DNA of 64,000 bases from Isoetes taiwanensis (GCA_021234155.1 JAJEKV010000058.1:6086600-6150599), one strand, 5' to 3'; positions 44,934 to 57,658 are shown, counted from the first letter of the stretch. Translations and numbers: made by a program. The notes: a model not told the origin generated them from the letters alone.

Positions 44934-47320
44934 GTAACTTGCATTTTCTTGTTATACAGTTTGTATGGACAATTGCAATGTAACTTGGAACCCAAATGTA
45001 ACTTGAGAGACCTTTGTTTCCTCATATCAGTATGTAAACGATCGTATGTTGTTCTAAGCTGGAACTTTTAATCCTTAGGTAGCATAATCCAATCCTGCCA
45101 AAACTTTATGCATTCCGAGAATCATATATTTTGAAAGCATATTTGGCTTTATTCTGGCAGATAGATCATAAGTTGTTATTGCTCCAGATATCATAGCATT
45201 ATCTTAAAATAACATGCATTACACCAAACACATGCTCTTCTTAAGGTACATGACAGCCAAATATGTCCCTAGGAATGTGGCTTGTTGGGCCTTCAAGACC
45301 AAGCTTGGAGGTCTTAAGTATAGTGCATAAACCATATTCTGCGCATTTTAACCATATTGGATTTTCTATTTTTAAGGTTCAGGCTCATTTGACTTTGTGC
45401 TTGCAAAACCTAGAAATATAAAGGCCTTGCATGCTATTAAGACGGCTGTCTTTGTTGAAAATTAGAATCCAAGGAAATGTTCAAAGTACATCGCATACAG
45501 CTGACTATGGTAAGCCTGCACTATGTAACAGCATAGAATGTGCAGCCATGCCCCACATGTTGTGTCTATCATATACATTGAAAATACAAATAACGTATAT
45601 ATAATTTTCACGTAAAGTAGTCAACACATGAACAGTATACGTAATGATTATATATACTGTTTAAAAGGCTTTGCTTGACATGTCAAATGGATATTCCTTC
45701 ACAAATCCTGGTTGATTGAGATATAACCTTATAAATGACCACCTGTTATTTCATCATGTTTATGTTGCAAGCCATGGCATCTGCTATTTCTTTGTAGCTT
45801 TGAGCAAATGAGCTACGCACATAGTGAAATTTATAGGCATGATTGTATATGATTAAATCTACACCTTAAGATGAACTACACAATATATGGATATGGGATA
45901 CCTTTGAGGATATTTTCACCATATAATACGTAAAAGTACTATCCTATCTATAATATAGTGGAGAGAAACAAACTGAAGTGCTATTGCTATGGCCACATTG
46001 AAGATATATGTGAGATTTTATTTGTACGATTGGATCGGTGTCACTTGGCTATTATGTATTATGGTATTCATCAGATCCATCCTTCCCAATTTTCGGAGCT
46101 TTGGATATGAGATCTCAGCCTTCCTCTCAAGGATAGCAGTGTGCCTAATTAGGTTGTTCCAGTATAAAGATTTATTTTTTAGTTCAAGATCTTGCTCTGG
46201 ATTTTAAATGACTCCACATTTTTGTTTGTCCATGACCAGATTCTTGCCATCGGAGTCCCTCCTCTAAGTTTCATTGCATTTTATGTATTTAAAAGGCAAA
46301 TTCTTGACTTACGTCAGGGTGCACTTGTACAACAACATAACTAGCAAAGTTTGGTTTTTATAAAATTGTGTGTAACTTAAAACTTGTTAAAATGGTTAGA
46401 CCCTCCCATTTCCAGACTTACTTTCTGGTTTGATATATATGCTGGCCCTTGAAAACCACTCGACCCTACTATACATATAAGAGTAACATCCTATTGACCC
46501 TACTATACATATAAGAGTAACATCCTATTTAGAAGATCTATAGTCGACCCTTTGGTTTAATGCATCTTGATTATCTCATTTCCTAATGTCTCATGCTAAG
46601 CCTAGACTAGAATCCCCCACATCTTTTAGTTTAACTCCATGACTGCAAAGGACAAAGATATTATAGGTCACAATGTATAAACACATGAGGGGTTTGCTTG
46701 TGTCAGATGCTATTGCTACTTTTGAGATGTCGTATACTTGGTTTTTATGTATAAAAAAAGGTAGATTTCTAAATGAGACTCCATTTTGATTTTTATCTAT
46801 AAAATGCAATCTACTGTCCTATTTAGAAGATCTATAGTCACCAACCGGTTTTAATGCATCTTGAGTATCTCATTTCCTAATGTCTCATGCTAAGCCTAGA
46901 CTAGAATCCCCACATCTTTTAGTTTAACTCCATGGACCTAAAGGACAAAAGATATTATAGGTCACAATGTATAAACACATGAGGGGTTTGCTTGTGTCAG
47001 ATGCTATTGCTACTTTTGAGATGTCGTATACTTGGTTTTTATGTATAAAAAAAGGTAGATTTCTAAATGAGACTCCATTTTGATTTTTATCTATAAAATG
47101 CAATCTACTGCATTGATGCCATTTATATGACTATTTGTTATTTATTCTACATCCGAACAAATGGATATTCAAATAAGAGGCGAACGTGCTTTTAGAGGAT
47201 TGTTGCATGTGAACTTTAAGCCTTTAAAGCTTTGATTCATTTAGAAGTAGCTTTTTGAATTCCTAGCTTATGACTAGACCGTCTCGACTAGGAATGACCT
47301 TTTCTTCAAAGATGTAAATG
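44891..47320. repeat. Segmental duplication, copy 1 (paralogous to 57861-58523 and 60537-62525)
   Basis: Begins inside the last capping-enzyme exon (GAACGATAAGAAGCATCC) and runs through non-coding DNA. The same sequence recurs from 60537 almost colinearly to 62525, and its first 670 bp recur at 57861-58523. Landmarks shared by all three are GTAAACGATCGTATGTT, GGAACTTTTAATCCTTAGG and GTGCAGCCATGCC. The open frame at 45989-46207 is repeated at about 61555 but has no motif. This copy alone has a 294-bp internal tandem duplication and the beta LINE. Confidence 0.9.
46524..47111. repeat. 294-bp tandem duplication inside segment copy 1
   Basis: Units 46524-46817 and 46818-47111 run from TCCTATTTAGAAGATC to AAAATGCAATCTACTG with few differences. 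The paralogous segment at about 62060-62355 has one unit only, so this arose after the segmental duplication or was lost there. A 35-bp direct repeat (CCCTACTATACATATAAG) at 46461-46529 precedes it. Confidence 0.9.
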
Positions 47321-47986
47321 ATCTTCTAGCAGATAGGGGAAGAGAACTATGGAGCGCCAATTTTCTTGGAAAGTTTGTCCTTTTCTGGAAAATTCTGTTG
47401 AGCCCTGTTTCTTGGTGGTTTTTTGAAATTTCTGCCCCATTCGACCCCAATTTCTCTTAGATCTCTGCTAGCCTTGTAGGGGCTAGCAATTCAAGCTTGA
47501 ATCCATATGATTCCTCTGCAATTTACCTACATATGGATACAAAAATCTTTGTAATCCTTCAAGACAAAGGCAGATTAACGTGTGGTTACTTGAACGGATC
47601 TGTTACTAAACTCTGGCAATCTCTGATTACAAGGGAATACTTCCCAGAGGAGAATTTTCAACCTGAGTATACATTTGTTCCAAGTTGTGAAGAATTTGAG
47701 GCGAAAATTGTTCAATCTTGGTTGGAAGAATTCATAGGAAACAAGAATTGAAGCAAATTGGCAATATTTCGAAAGTGAATTGTGGGCGGATACAAAGTTA
47801 ACAGATTAGATTGTATCTTTGAGAAGGATTGGGGCAATGAGGATTGCTTTTCTGATCTCTTAGTGATTGTGTTGATTTTGAACCCGTAAGCTTTTCCCGC
47901 GTTATCTTACGCCATTTACGTGAATCATCCTTCTTCCCCCTTTTAATTTTCTTTCCGCGCTTTTGTTGATTTCCCCCGCCTTTACA

Positions 47987-49990
47987 ATGGAAAATTTAGC
48001 CAATTTTAACCCTAAATTCCCTGCTTTTCTCCACGAATTAGCTCAACTTCAAGACTCGAAGCGGCTCTCCTTGCTTCATCGGTTAAGACTCTTCCAAGAA
48101 AATCCAAAAAAGTCGATTTTTGGAGATTTTGCTAACCTTCGTCTCCCGTCAGATCATGAATCCCTTTAACTCATGAGGTGCCAATATGGGACAATCTTTC
48201 GGGATCCGGATCGCCACGGTCGGTTACCGACTCTGCACCCTTCCACTCAAATTCCTTTACCTTATGGAGTTCCTAAGCCATAAGAAAGATCCTTTTCGGA
48301 CAAAACCCCTGGATGTTTTTGCTCATTGAACTTCCAAGCTGCAGAGGGAAATAGGCAACCTTTATATCATGGTATATCTTTAAATCTTCCCTCGTGCATG
48401 GAAAAATGTTGATTCTTAAAGATATCTTCTTTGTTCTTGTCAAAGTTAACAAATGTGGGATAAATGGGGAAATTATGGACTTTTGCCAAAATCTTCAAAA
48501 AAGGAGTCCTCATCAAGGCAATGTCTTGGCTAAATTATCCCTTCATTATGGTGGAGTGTGAAAATAAAAAGAACGACAAACTTTTTCCTCAACAAGGTCC
48601 TCCTGGTTTTGAAAATTTCCAAATCTCTTTCCTCAAATGGAATCCCAGATTAGATACCACATCTCTTGACTCCTTGTGTATTGCTTCCACTACCCTCCAC
48701 GGCCTGAATCCAATTTATTGGAATGAAGATTGTTTCAGGAAATTATTTAACTCTATTGGCACCTACATCTCCACCTGAATATTCTCCCACGATAGGCCTC
48801 CTAGAGCTTTCATCCAGCTTTGACTTCTCCAAAGACATCCCAACCGATATCCCTTTCCTTGATGCTTTTGGGCAAAAGTCAACATTATCACTAAGATGGT
48901 CAGGTTTGCCTTCATATTGTCAGTTATGCCAGAACAGGCATTTCTGGTATGAGAATTGTAGGGTAAATTCCAAGAAACAGACTGATGGGACAATTATGAA
49001 CACAATTCTTTTAAAGGAATTAGAAAAAGATGGCGGAGATATAGTTACAGAGGAGCCAATAGCAAAAAAAGCGCCAATCCTCAAGGTGTGATGGAAACAA
49101 ATATGGAAACATTGCCGAAATGCTACAAAGGCCAACAATGAATTTGCTTGGAAAGGGTCAATGGATCTCAAAAGAGAATCCAAAAAAAAGATTAGAGAAA
49201 GAAAATATTAAAAATAGCCGGGTGTTATATTCTCGATCGACCTTCAAAGAAAAAGCGACTTTTAACAGTACACAAAAAAAGTCAGAGAAATTAAGGTCAT
49301 ACAAAAGTATGGGGATTACTCGTAAAGGAAAAGCTTCAATTGGTCAATCAATTAGTCAATCAGCAAAAGTCAACGTAAGACTTGCACTCTACTCTAGACA
49401 AAATTATTCAAGATGCTAAAGCTTTGAATAATTCTAGATTATCTACATCTTTGTTCCAAAAAAAGAATAGTAAGGGTGATTCATTAATTAGGGAAAGCCA
49501 TATTACCAAGTCTTATCCATTGGACAACCAAATAATATTGGAAAAGGAGAGCTTTGAGAAGGTGATCTCTGATTCTCAAAAGGTAGAAAAGGTTACAGTG
49601 CAGAAATCTCCGAATCTTCCCAATAAAAGTTCAGCACCTGAAATGGTCAATGACTCGGTCAAAAGTGGAAAACAGGATACACCAAATTGTCTTGACTTGG
49701 AAAATAAGGTCCTCTGCTCCAATAAATTTCAGGTACTTGTAAACTTAAATACTAACCTTGATGATCAGATTTTGGATTCTGGAAATATGGTGACCCATCC
49801 TTCTGCATCAGATAATCCATATGTTGATCCTCCTTCTCATCCTCCCTCTCATCCTTCATGCTCAAGTCCTAAGGTCCAACTTGAACCCCTAATTGACTTT
49901 GGAAACAGCCCCACTCATGTGAGTCAAAAATGTTGCTCCATCTCTTGGATATTGAGAAACAAATGGCGCTTCTTCAAGAAGGATTGGTAA
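47987..49990 (+). pseudogene. Beta LINE ORF1 (DUF4283-type RNA-binding protein), broken
   Basis: Starts MENLANFNPKFPAFLHELAQ at 47987. After several frame changes come WNPRLDTTSLDSLCIASTTL and NPIYWNEDCFRKLFNSIGTY (48464-48778), a DUF4283-like region. Next is SLRWSGLPSYCQLCQNRHFW with CQLCQNRHFWYENC, a single CCHC-like knuckle (48723-49091). A long polar, Lys/Ser-rich tail runs at 49382-49990. At least four frame breaks. Confidence 0.7.
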
Positions 49991-50583
49991 ACATAAATTC
50001 AGTCAAGGTGCCTCTCGAGATGAAAATACAAAAAGGTTAGAATTCTCTCCGTGATTGCTCGATGAAATATTGATGGTCCTAGATACTCGAGCGAGAACAT
50101 AATCAAATAGAATGTGAATCACCTTCAAGTATTAGTCCCGAGATTTGCACCAATGGTCGAAATTCAACTATGGCAGCTCATCTTTCCGTGCAAAGTACCC
50201 TTCCAAAATTCCTCTAAGATAAATTTATTTGATAATTCTATAAATAGAATGTTTGAGTTTATTCCTGGGGGCATCCGATAGTGAGGATGAGTTAGTTTTG
50301 GATAGTAACAAGGAAAATGTGGGAAAAAAAAAGTCGGGGAGATGATGAGCTATTGAGAGATACCTTTTGAAGCCAAAGGCTAAAGCTATGGTTAACTTAA
50401 TGGACTCTAACACTCCCCGCCAACAACACCGGGAGTAAGAAATCTAAGCAAGGCAAAAAAAGGGGAAAAAAAGAGAAACATTTGATCCTTCCTATCTTGT
50501 TTCTTATTTCTTTCCTAATGAAGATAGTTAGTTGAATCGAGAGGTATTAAGGGTCCTTTAAAAGGAGGAGAGCTATCTCCCAA

Positions 50584-51233
50584 TTGAGACAATATAATGC
50601 ACATTATCTTGCTTTGCAAGAGTTGAAGCTCCCTAAATTTGAGGCCTCCAATCTGGGAGATTGGATCTACCTGTGGTCTTCTTCAATTTGGATTGAAGCT
50701 AATGGTACTAGGGGGGCTTGGCTATTATTTGGAAAAAAATCTGCAGCACATCTCTTCTTGCAATAGTGTTTCAAAAAATGTGGCAGTCAGACCTTTTCCT
50801 TGAATAATTCCACCATTGGAGTCATAAATGTTTATGCCTCTACTTGTCCTAAGGAGAGAGAGAAACTTTGGCCTACAATCAATTCTTGGATTTCAAACAA
50901 CTCCAACATTGATTGGATCCTTGCCGGTGATTTTAACAATACTCCTACTTGGGACATGAAGCTTGGGAATAAAATTAATATGTCTATATCTCGAGAGAAC
51001 CTTGTTGGAATAAACTTTTAGCTGATTCATCCATGATTCACATTCCATCCTCTACCTCCATTTATTCTTGGTCTAATAAGCGTAAAGGAAGGGACAGAGT
51101 TTACCGTGCTTTAGACAGATTTTATATCTCTAACCCTCACTTTCGGATCTCTGACAATTGTTATGTATCAAGTGATGATGGAACATCTATCTCGACCACC
51201 AACCCCAATTTCTTTGTACCAAGCATCCGCTAA
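50584..51233 (+). pseudogene. Beta LINE ORF2, APE-type endonuclease part
   Basis: The frame from 50584 has LALQELKLP (catalytic Glu box), then a TAG at 50764-50766. The same frame resumes with IGVINVYASTCPKEREKLWP and DWILAGDFNNTP. A frameshift near 51010 leads to SIYSWSNKRKGRDRVYRALD (51033-51233). A second, near 51170, returns to the RT frame. So the endonuclease has one nonsense and two frameshift lesions. Confidence 0.8.
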
Positions 51234-54200
51234 GTTCCCCAAGGGACATAAACATTCCTTTCAAACTCAACCGCTCTCTTCCACAATGTTTCTTTTCGCC
51301 AGGAGTTTGCTGATTTCTATTCTTCTATTGACTCAGTCTTTTTCAAATTCTTCTATGAAGAACTTTTATCATAAAATCAAAAAGGCTAAAGACTGGATCA
51401 AATCCTGGGCCAAAGATAAGCATAAAGCAAAAATTCAGGAAAAAGAGAGACTTCTGAGCAAAATGAAAGAAATTAGATCCTTGCTTCAAATTGATCCATA
51501 TAACCACAATCTTCATGTTGGAGAAGAAATTGTTGAGAATCTGATTAAAAATATAGAAGAAAGGGATGCCAGGTTCTCTGCAATTAAATGCAAAATTAAA
51601 TACAATAGTGAGATTGATCAGGGCTGCTCAAAATTTTTCTTTAGAGTGGCTAAGTGCAGGCTCCTAAAAAATTCCATCAATCAGGTTATTAACAATTATG
51701 GTACTTCTCTCAGTTCTATTCCTGATATTAAAAATTTCTTCTTTGAGAACTACTCCTCTCTGTTCAAAAAAAGTGATCTTTCTGCTACTGAAGTTGTGGA
51801 CAAAGATAAGTTCATTAGCAATCTAGACACAATCTTACCTTATCCAATTGATAATATGGATATTTCCCTTACTGCTACTCCCAATGAAGATGAGATATAT
51901 AAAACCTTGCTGAGTTTTTCCAAAGATAAGTCCCCTGGCCCAGATGGTTTTCCCCCAGAATTTTATATACAATTTTGGGATATTATGAAAAGAGATGTCA
52001 TCAGTCTTGTGCATGGATTTTGGAATTCCAATCATCTTCATCCCTCAATTTCTGCTGGTTTTATAACTCTAGTGCCTAAGGTTGACAACCCGAGCTCTTT
52101 CTCTGAATGGAGACCAATTTCTCTGACAAATTCATCTTACAAGCTATGTGCTAAAATTATTGCAAAGAGAATTCAATCTTATCTCCAAAAAAATATCAGT
52201 GTCAATCAAACTGCCTTTCTGCCTAATAGATTCATTCTGGATAATTACATCAGTGCCATGGAAGGCTTACACTTGAATGTAATTTCAAATCAATCTTGCA
52301 TCCTGTTGAAGTTGGATTTTAAAAGAGCATTTGATACAGTGAGCTGGGACTTTATTGACCTTGCTTTAAAAAAGATGGGCTTTCAGGCAAAGCTTATCTC
52401 TCTTATACATGGATTAAATTCTATGTCTAATTCTGCTGTGTTGATAAATGGTTCTCCCTCAAATTTCTTCCCTTTAGCTAAAGGTGTCAGACAGGGTTGC
52501 CCCCTAGCTCCCTATCTCTTTCTCATTGTTGCTGAAATGCTGACAAGGAGTGTGCTTCATTTGCAAAATTCGGGAGTTTTAGCTGGTCTGAAACTCCCAA
52601 ATAATTTGGATTCCCTCACAATATCTCAATATGCAGATGATACATTTGCTTTCCTGGACTCTAATACCAGAAATGTCAATACTTTCTTGGATCTTAGCAA
52701 AGAGTTCTCAGCTGCCTCTGGGGTCCATCTTAATTTGGATAAAAGTAAGATTATTGGAGATATTATCCAGCCTTCAATATGTGGCATATCTGTGCTCAAT
52801 ACCAATCAAGCCTCTAATCTCTTAGGCATGCCACTTTCTCTCAATCACAATTTAAAAGGTCTGTGGGATCCAATTCTACAAAGGATAAAGAGGAAGCTGA
52901 ATAATTATAGAAACTGTCTCTCTTTTGCAGGAAGGACAATTATTGCAAATTCTGTCCTAGCTTCTTCTCATGTCTATTTCTCCTCTGCCCTTGTTGCCCC
53001 TAAAGCAATTTATTCTGAGTTGGAGAAAGTAATCCGAAATTTCATCTGGAATGGGTCTCATCTCGTAAACTGGAACTCAATCTCTAGACCTAAAAATTTG
53101 GGAGGTCTGGGATGTAAAAATCTCCATTTACAGGCTTGTTCTCTGGCAGGTAAATATATATGGAGAACACTTATGGGGAATAATTCTCCTGCCTCCATTT
53201 TCATTGCTCATTGGCTGAATATTTCCTATCCTTCTGGTCATCCTTCTATTAAGCATTCACTCCCTGAATCTGCCTTTATTAATATTCATCCTGCTCCAAA
53301 TACTTCTCCTTTGATGAGGAATATGATTATGGCCTGGAATAAAATCCACCCTGAGCTAAAGAGAGATGATCTCCAAGATGCTACTATGAACACTAGCCTA
53401 TTTTGGTCACCTATTTTCTCTGATCCTCATTTAAAAGTTATGGCTATCAAGCATCCAAAAATTTATAGCAGATGGGCCACTAAAGGGATCACTACTATCA
53501 AGGATCTTTATAGAAATAATAATTCCTTTATTTCTTGGACTGCTTTAAAATCCGTGCTCAGAGGGACTTCCACTGATAAGAAAATGTATGTCTACTTTAA
53601 GACTATCCTAGCTACTTTCAATAATTTCAATGACTTCAATAGCTCGACTGGTTGCACTATAAATGGGAAGTTAGTCTATAAGGTAAAGGAAATTTACTCT
53701 TTGATAAATGTTGCTGATGCTCCTCTAAAAGCTATGATGAAATGGTCTTTGGATCATCCCCAAGTCCTTTCTCTTTTCAAAAATGTTTGGAACTCCTACT
53801 GCACTCCAAAAATCAGATTCTTTGTTTGGTTAATTGCACAAAAGAGCCTCACAAATTTGGTTTCTTTGTCTAGGAGAATTAATGTATCTACTGTCTGTCA
53901 CTCTGGCTGTTTTCAGAATGAGACTTTAGAGCATATCTTTCTTTGTCCCAAACTTAGACCTTTCTAGATTTGGTTCATTGATAAAACTGGCCATTACCTT
54001 AAAAAAAGGAACTTTGATGACATTATTGACTTCGTGCAACAAGGTGATATCTTTGCTAATACTCTTGTCCATACTGCCTTATGGAACATTTGGAAGTCTA
54101 GAAATAGAATCCTTTATGCCTCTAAACCTCTTTCTACTTTCTGGATTAAAATGCATTTCCAGTTAGATATTGAAGCTATTGCCACATGTCACAAGAGGAA

Positions 54201-54330
54201 AGCTGGAGATAAATACAACACTTGTTGGAATGTGATAGGGCTTTTCAGGGGCCACTTTGACTTATTTGTTTCCAACCTCAATGTTATTGATTCTAATGCT
54301 CCATACTCTGATTGTGACAGATTATCTTAA
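51163..54330 (+). pseudogene. Beta LINE ORF2, reverse transcriptase and zinc-binding C-terminus
   Basis: Open for 934 codons to 53967. RT motifs are SPGPDGFPPEFYIQFW, AGFITLVPKVDNPSSFSEWR, LKLDFKRAFDTVSWDF, VRQGCPLAPYLF, YADDTFAFLD (52630 on, catalytic YADD) and FAGRTIIANSVLASSHVYFS. The zf-RVT module (RINVSTVCHSGCFQNETLEH) sits at the end. A TAG at 53965-53967, probably from TGG, interrupts; the same frame then goes on (WNIWKSRNRILYASKPLSTF) to a stop at 54330. The catalytic core is intact, so only a few changes separate it from an active copy. Confidence 0.9.
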
Positions 54331-54814
54331 GTTTCTTAAAGGAGAAGGATCCACAAAACTGAATACAGATATTGACAGCTATGAATTATCTCTGCACCAA
54401 AATCAGGGAGCTGGGAAAGAACTAACACTGAAGCAGCTATGTGACATGACAGATGAATTTTTACAGGAGGTAGAGAGATCTAAGCAAAAGGAAGCAGTAT
54501 GGGCAGCAATATACACCAGGGAACTCATGCAAATGCATATTCTGTTCCATTTTCTTGCTAATTCCCACTTTGCCATGACAGAAGAGCAGTTGAGTAGGTA
54601 TAGAGAAATGTATTACAGTCACAAGCTTCTGACAGATTTACATGGTACTTTACTGTTACTCATGGGGAAGGAAAGTCTGAATATGCTATTAGTACAGAAT
54701 GACTGTGGCAGAAATACTTACTCTATGGGTTCGATAGCAGAATTCTATCAGCACTACAATGAGTGGTTTGACAACAACCCTAACAGCCAAGACCAATCCT
54801 CTTTACTATTCTAA
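54281..54814 (+). CDS. Beta LINE downstream open frame ('ORF3'), unknown function
   Basis: 177 codons from ATG 54281, overlapping the end of ORF2 by 50 nt in the +1 frame. It contains SYELSLHQNQGAGKELTLKQ, MTDEFLQEVERSKQKEAVWA, FHFLANSHFAMTEEQLSRYR and AEFYQHYNEWFDNN. It looks helical and charged, without RT, RNase H or zinc motifs. It could be a separate accessory ORF or a former ORF2 extension split off by a frameshift. It is open over a length where ORF1 and the endonuclease are broken, which hints at constraint, but one copy cannot prove it. Confidence 0.45.
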   Translation: MLLILMLHTLIVTDYLKFLKGEGSTKLNTDIDSYELSLHQNQGAGKELTLKQLCDMTDEFLQEVERSKQKEAVWAAIYTRELMQMHILFHFLANSHFAMTEEQLSRYREMYYSHKLLTDLHGTLLLLMGKESLNMLLVQNDCGRNTYSMGSIAEFYQHYNEWFDNNPNSQDQSSLLF

Positions 54815-55197
54815 ACCCTTCCCATGCCTGCCAATCATGTTCATGATCCCTATTTCCAGAATTCATTTTTGAAGATCATGTTTGGTATTTTTGTTTACAT
54901 TTACAGGAAATTTGAAGACTCTATTTTGAGGTGCTCAACACAGATAGCTGACTTCTTGCTGCTCTGAAATATTTAACTCTCTTTTGAGATTCTGCTGATA
55001 CTTGATATTACTACTGTTGGTACCATAGATATTAGCTGGATTCTATCACTAATTGTTTTTGTTCTCTCTGATGCTCAACTCTTGTGAGTATCAAATTTTC
55101 ACCTTTGTCATGCTATCTTCAAGCTTGACAATTGGTTTGTATGGCTTTATCTAATTAATGAAAAAATCAACCCTTACTCTCAAAAAAAAAAAAAAAA
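54815..55197 (+). other. Beta LINE 3' UTR and A-tail
   Basis: AT-rich UTR ending TTAATGAAAAAATCAACCC, TTACTCTC and a 17-base A-run. No coding text. Confidence 0.8.
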
Positions 55198-55460
55198 ATC
55201 TTCTAGGGCACACTTGCCTATTAGACGTTCTTTGTTGATGAATTTATCGTATATACCATCTCAGATTTCTATCGTCTTGAGGATAGTTTCGGCCAAATAT
55301 AAAGCTTTGACTTAGAGAAATAGATTCATAGAGATGATTTAGATAATCACATACTTATGTTTCAACTTGCGTTGGCAGCCTTCTGATTTGCATGCAGATA
55401 TGTCATCATGACCAAGATGTGTACATCAAGCGCTTGAATGCTAACACCACTTGTTATGGA

Positions 55461-56430
55461 CATTGTGAAGCACTTTTGTTTTCTCGAGATTATCATTTCC
55501 TGAGGTGCTTAGGAGAGAAGCTATTCGCTAGGTGTTTGGCTATAATACGAGAGCTTTAAATTGTGGTAAATTGGGGGATATGAGGACTGGCGGCACTCAA
55601 AGTCATATTGTCCTCTAACCCAATGCTCATTGTGACAAATCCGGGGATATGTCTTTTTTTCAAGTTATGCAAGCGGGGTAAAAGTTTTTTATTTTTTAAG
55701 TAGCATACCGAGTTCTTGCATTTAGTATTTCTTCTTTCTTCCACGTGCATGCATTCTTGCATGTGATATTAACTTAGTCTCAGATGCTAGCAATTATCAT
55801 CAGGCACCATAGTAGAGTTCTTATACCTTTGTGCACAAAGATGAAACTCATTGATGTTAAATGGAGAAACATTGAAAAGCTTGAATGATTGAATGGTTAG
55901 CATATCTTAAAATAGCACTTGGCATATATAAACGTGGTATTGTGACTATGAAGACTCATATAAATTTTAACATGCATCATTTCATAACAAATAGTACATA
56001 CTCTACTTTTGAAGGACTAAAACACAACTTCTTCTCCTATTTGTATCCTCTTAAACATACGCAACCTTCTTTTAAGTATCCAAAATAGCACCAACACAAT
56101 CAAGCAACTTAATCCAGAAATTGTCATATAGTTTCTAAAGGCTATAAATTAAATTTCAAAACACATTGGCTACTTATTGAGGCACTAACTCAACTCAAAA
56201 GGTGACATCCCTACATATTCAAGCGACTTCCCATACTAGCTCTTTTTAAAATCCTCTACCAATCATCCCCATATAAACCCAAACACCCCCTCTCCCGGTC
56301 ATTGTCACTCTTAAGTTGCTGGTAAATTCCAAGTATTAACCACCCTCCCCGAGCACACACACAACGACAACATCGTTAGTTAACATAATGCATAATAGCA
56401 CTTGCCACGAAAATTGTGACTAGCCAACAT
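55461..56430. repeat. Segmental duplication, second block, copy 1 (paralogue at 62534-63448)
   Basis: From CATTGTGAAGCA to ACTAGCCAAC it is colinear with 62534-63448, with scattered small indels and substitutions. The frames 55556-55762 and 55885-56088 (repeated at 62889-63197) carry no motif. Between the beta LINE and this block, 55207-55460 has no counterpart in the other copy. Confidence 0.88.
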
Positions 56431-57658
56431 GCCATGGTTAATCGCCTAATCCTCATAATCGCCTAATCCTGGCCATTGAACCAAGGCATATAACAGAGAA
56501 TATGCCAAACCCTCAAGCTATGGCCGTCCATCCCAAAATAGGATGGGGTGAAACCCCATTTTCCACGTCATCCAAAGGTGAGCTAGAACATATTCCAACG
56601 AAGTCAACCAAGTACATACTCAGTCAGTAATGAAGAACAAGCAAAGAGGCACTCCAAACAGATTTAGCAAAGTCCATTGCTGCTGTGCAGCATAATTCAG
56701 TAGAAGTTTGATACTTGCAAACAGATTAACAAGAGGAGGTCTTCAGTGCATGGCCGAGCTGCATGCTCTCCACAACACAGGCACAATGCACTTAACAATG
56801 GCATTCAAACATGTACATACAGAGTATTTGACACCAACTATACATGCATTGTTCACAGATTAAAGGACCCAGTAGCGCTGCAGCACCCAGCAGCATAGCG
56901 CCCACAGCATATCATGAATCTACTTCACAAGGACAGCCACACAGCAGTTATCTGCCAACATACTGCAGCTTCAGCAAAACAATTGGGGATTTGAACCCCC
57001 TGCCAAGAGACGGCAGTGCCAATGCCCTGCCATGAAAAGCTTCTTACAAGAACAAAATAAAACCTACTACTGTGCTAAACTAGAACTACTGTGGAAAACT
57101 AAAATAAAACCTACTACTAGAAATACTGTGGTAAACTAAAATAAAACCTACTACTGTGCCATGAAACAATGCAAAAAATGATGGGGTTTCTTATGTGACC
57201 CTGCTCACACTCCTCTTGCAAATCCTGAAATCGTCACTCTGCAAAAAAAAAACACAAACTGTTGGGCATCCTCAACGCTTTCTACATGCTGGAACGACTC
57301 CGCTAGAACAACTCCGCCAGCAAGAAAAATTAGCCTTAGGAGGCAAACTCTGTTTCTTAGACCTAGCTGCCCTTTTCAGCATCTTACCTCGATTCCAATA
57401 CCACTTGCAGGCCCGGGACCAGAAGAGAAGATGTCTCCACAAGGTAAAAACAGCAACACAAACACAGAAGTTGCAGATGAAGGCAAACTCAGAGCAAGTA
57501 CACGAACACGGCTACCACGATACAAAAGACAGGACACTGCAAACAACAAATTCCAAAGCGGCACTCACCTCGCACTGGACTCCACCTCCAGATCGGAAGT
57601 CGCTCCACCTCTGCCCCATCGCCTCCACGCGCCCAAACCCCAACAGTAAACAGCCCAG
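56431..57658. other. Segment present in only one duplication copy; SINE-like piece, otherwise unrecognised
   Basis: Together with 57659-58705 this is missing from the paralogous copy (which passes directly from 63448 to 63470). It includes GC-richer DNA (57380-57660) with open frames on both strands, such as 57195-57803 plus and 57376-57564 minus. No known motif was found in them, and the plus frame continues into a duplicated repeat, so they were not called genes. Near 57060-57160 AAATAAAACCTACTACTGTG recurs. Confidence 0.35.
56760..57035 (-). mobile_element. Possible tRNA-derived SINE fragment
   Basis: On the minus strand GGTTCAAATCC matches the Pol III B box exactly, inside GGCAGGGGGTTCAAATCCCC (56983-57005). 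About 30 bases upstream GGCAGGGCATTGGC could be a worn A box. A real tRNA is excluded because the acceptor stem does not pair. The body downstream on the minus strand has no open frame. No poly-T/poly-A tail or target duplication was identified, so the boundaries are tentative. Confidence 0.3.

Larger units (their letters stand above)
47330..55197 (+). mobile_element. L1-type LINE (family beta), full length, 7.9 kb
   Basis: Ends in A(17) at 55182-55198. The word ATCTTCTAG occurs just before its start (47321-47329) and directly after the tail (55198-55206), a 9-bp target duplication. Contents are a 5' UTR, ORF1 (47987-49990, broken), endonuclease (50584-51230), RT (to 53967, then on to 54330) and a third open frame (54281-54814), with a 3' UTR. 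AT-rich codon use separates it from the GC-richer alpha family. The 934-codon intact RT stretch shows it is much younger than the alpha copy. Confidence 0.9.

Noticed and set aside
45989-46207. Hydrophobic 72-codon frame, repeated at about 61555
   Set aside because: The repetition is explained by the segmental duplication; the frame is broken by indels in the second copy, so there is no sign of coding constraint.
56983-57035. tRNA gene on the minus strand
   Set aside because: The T-arm looks right but the acceptor stem does not pair and no anticodon arm can be drawn; kept only as a possible SINE.
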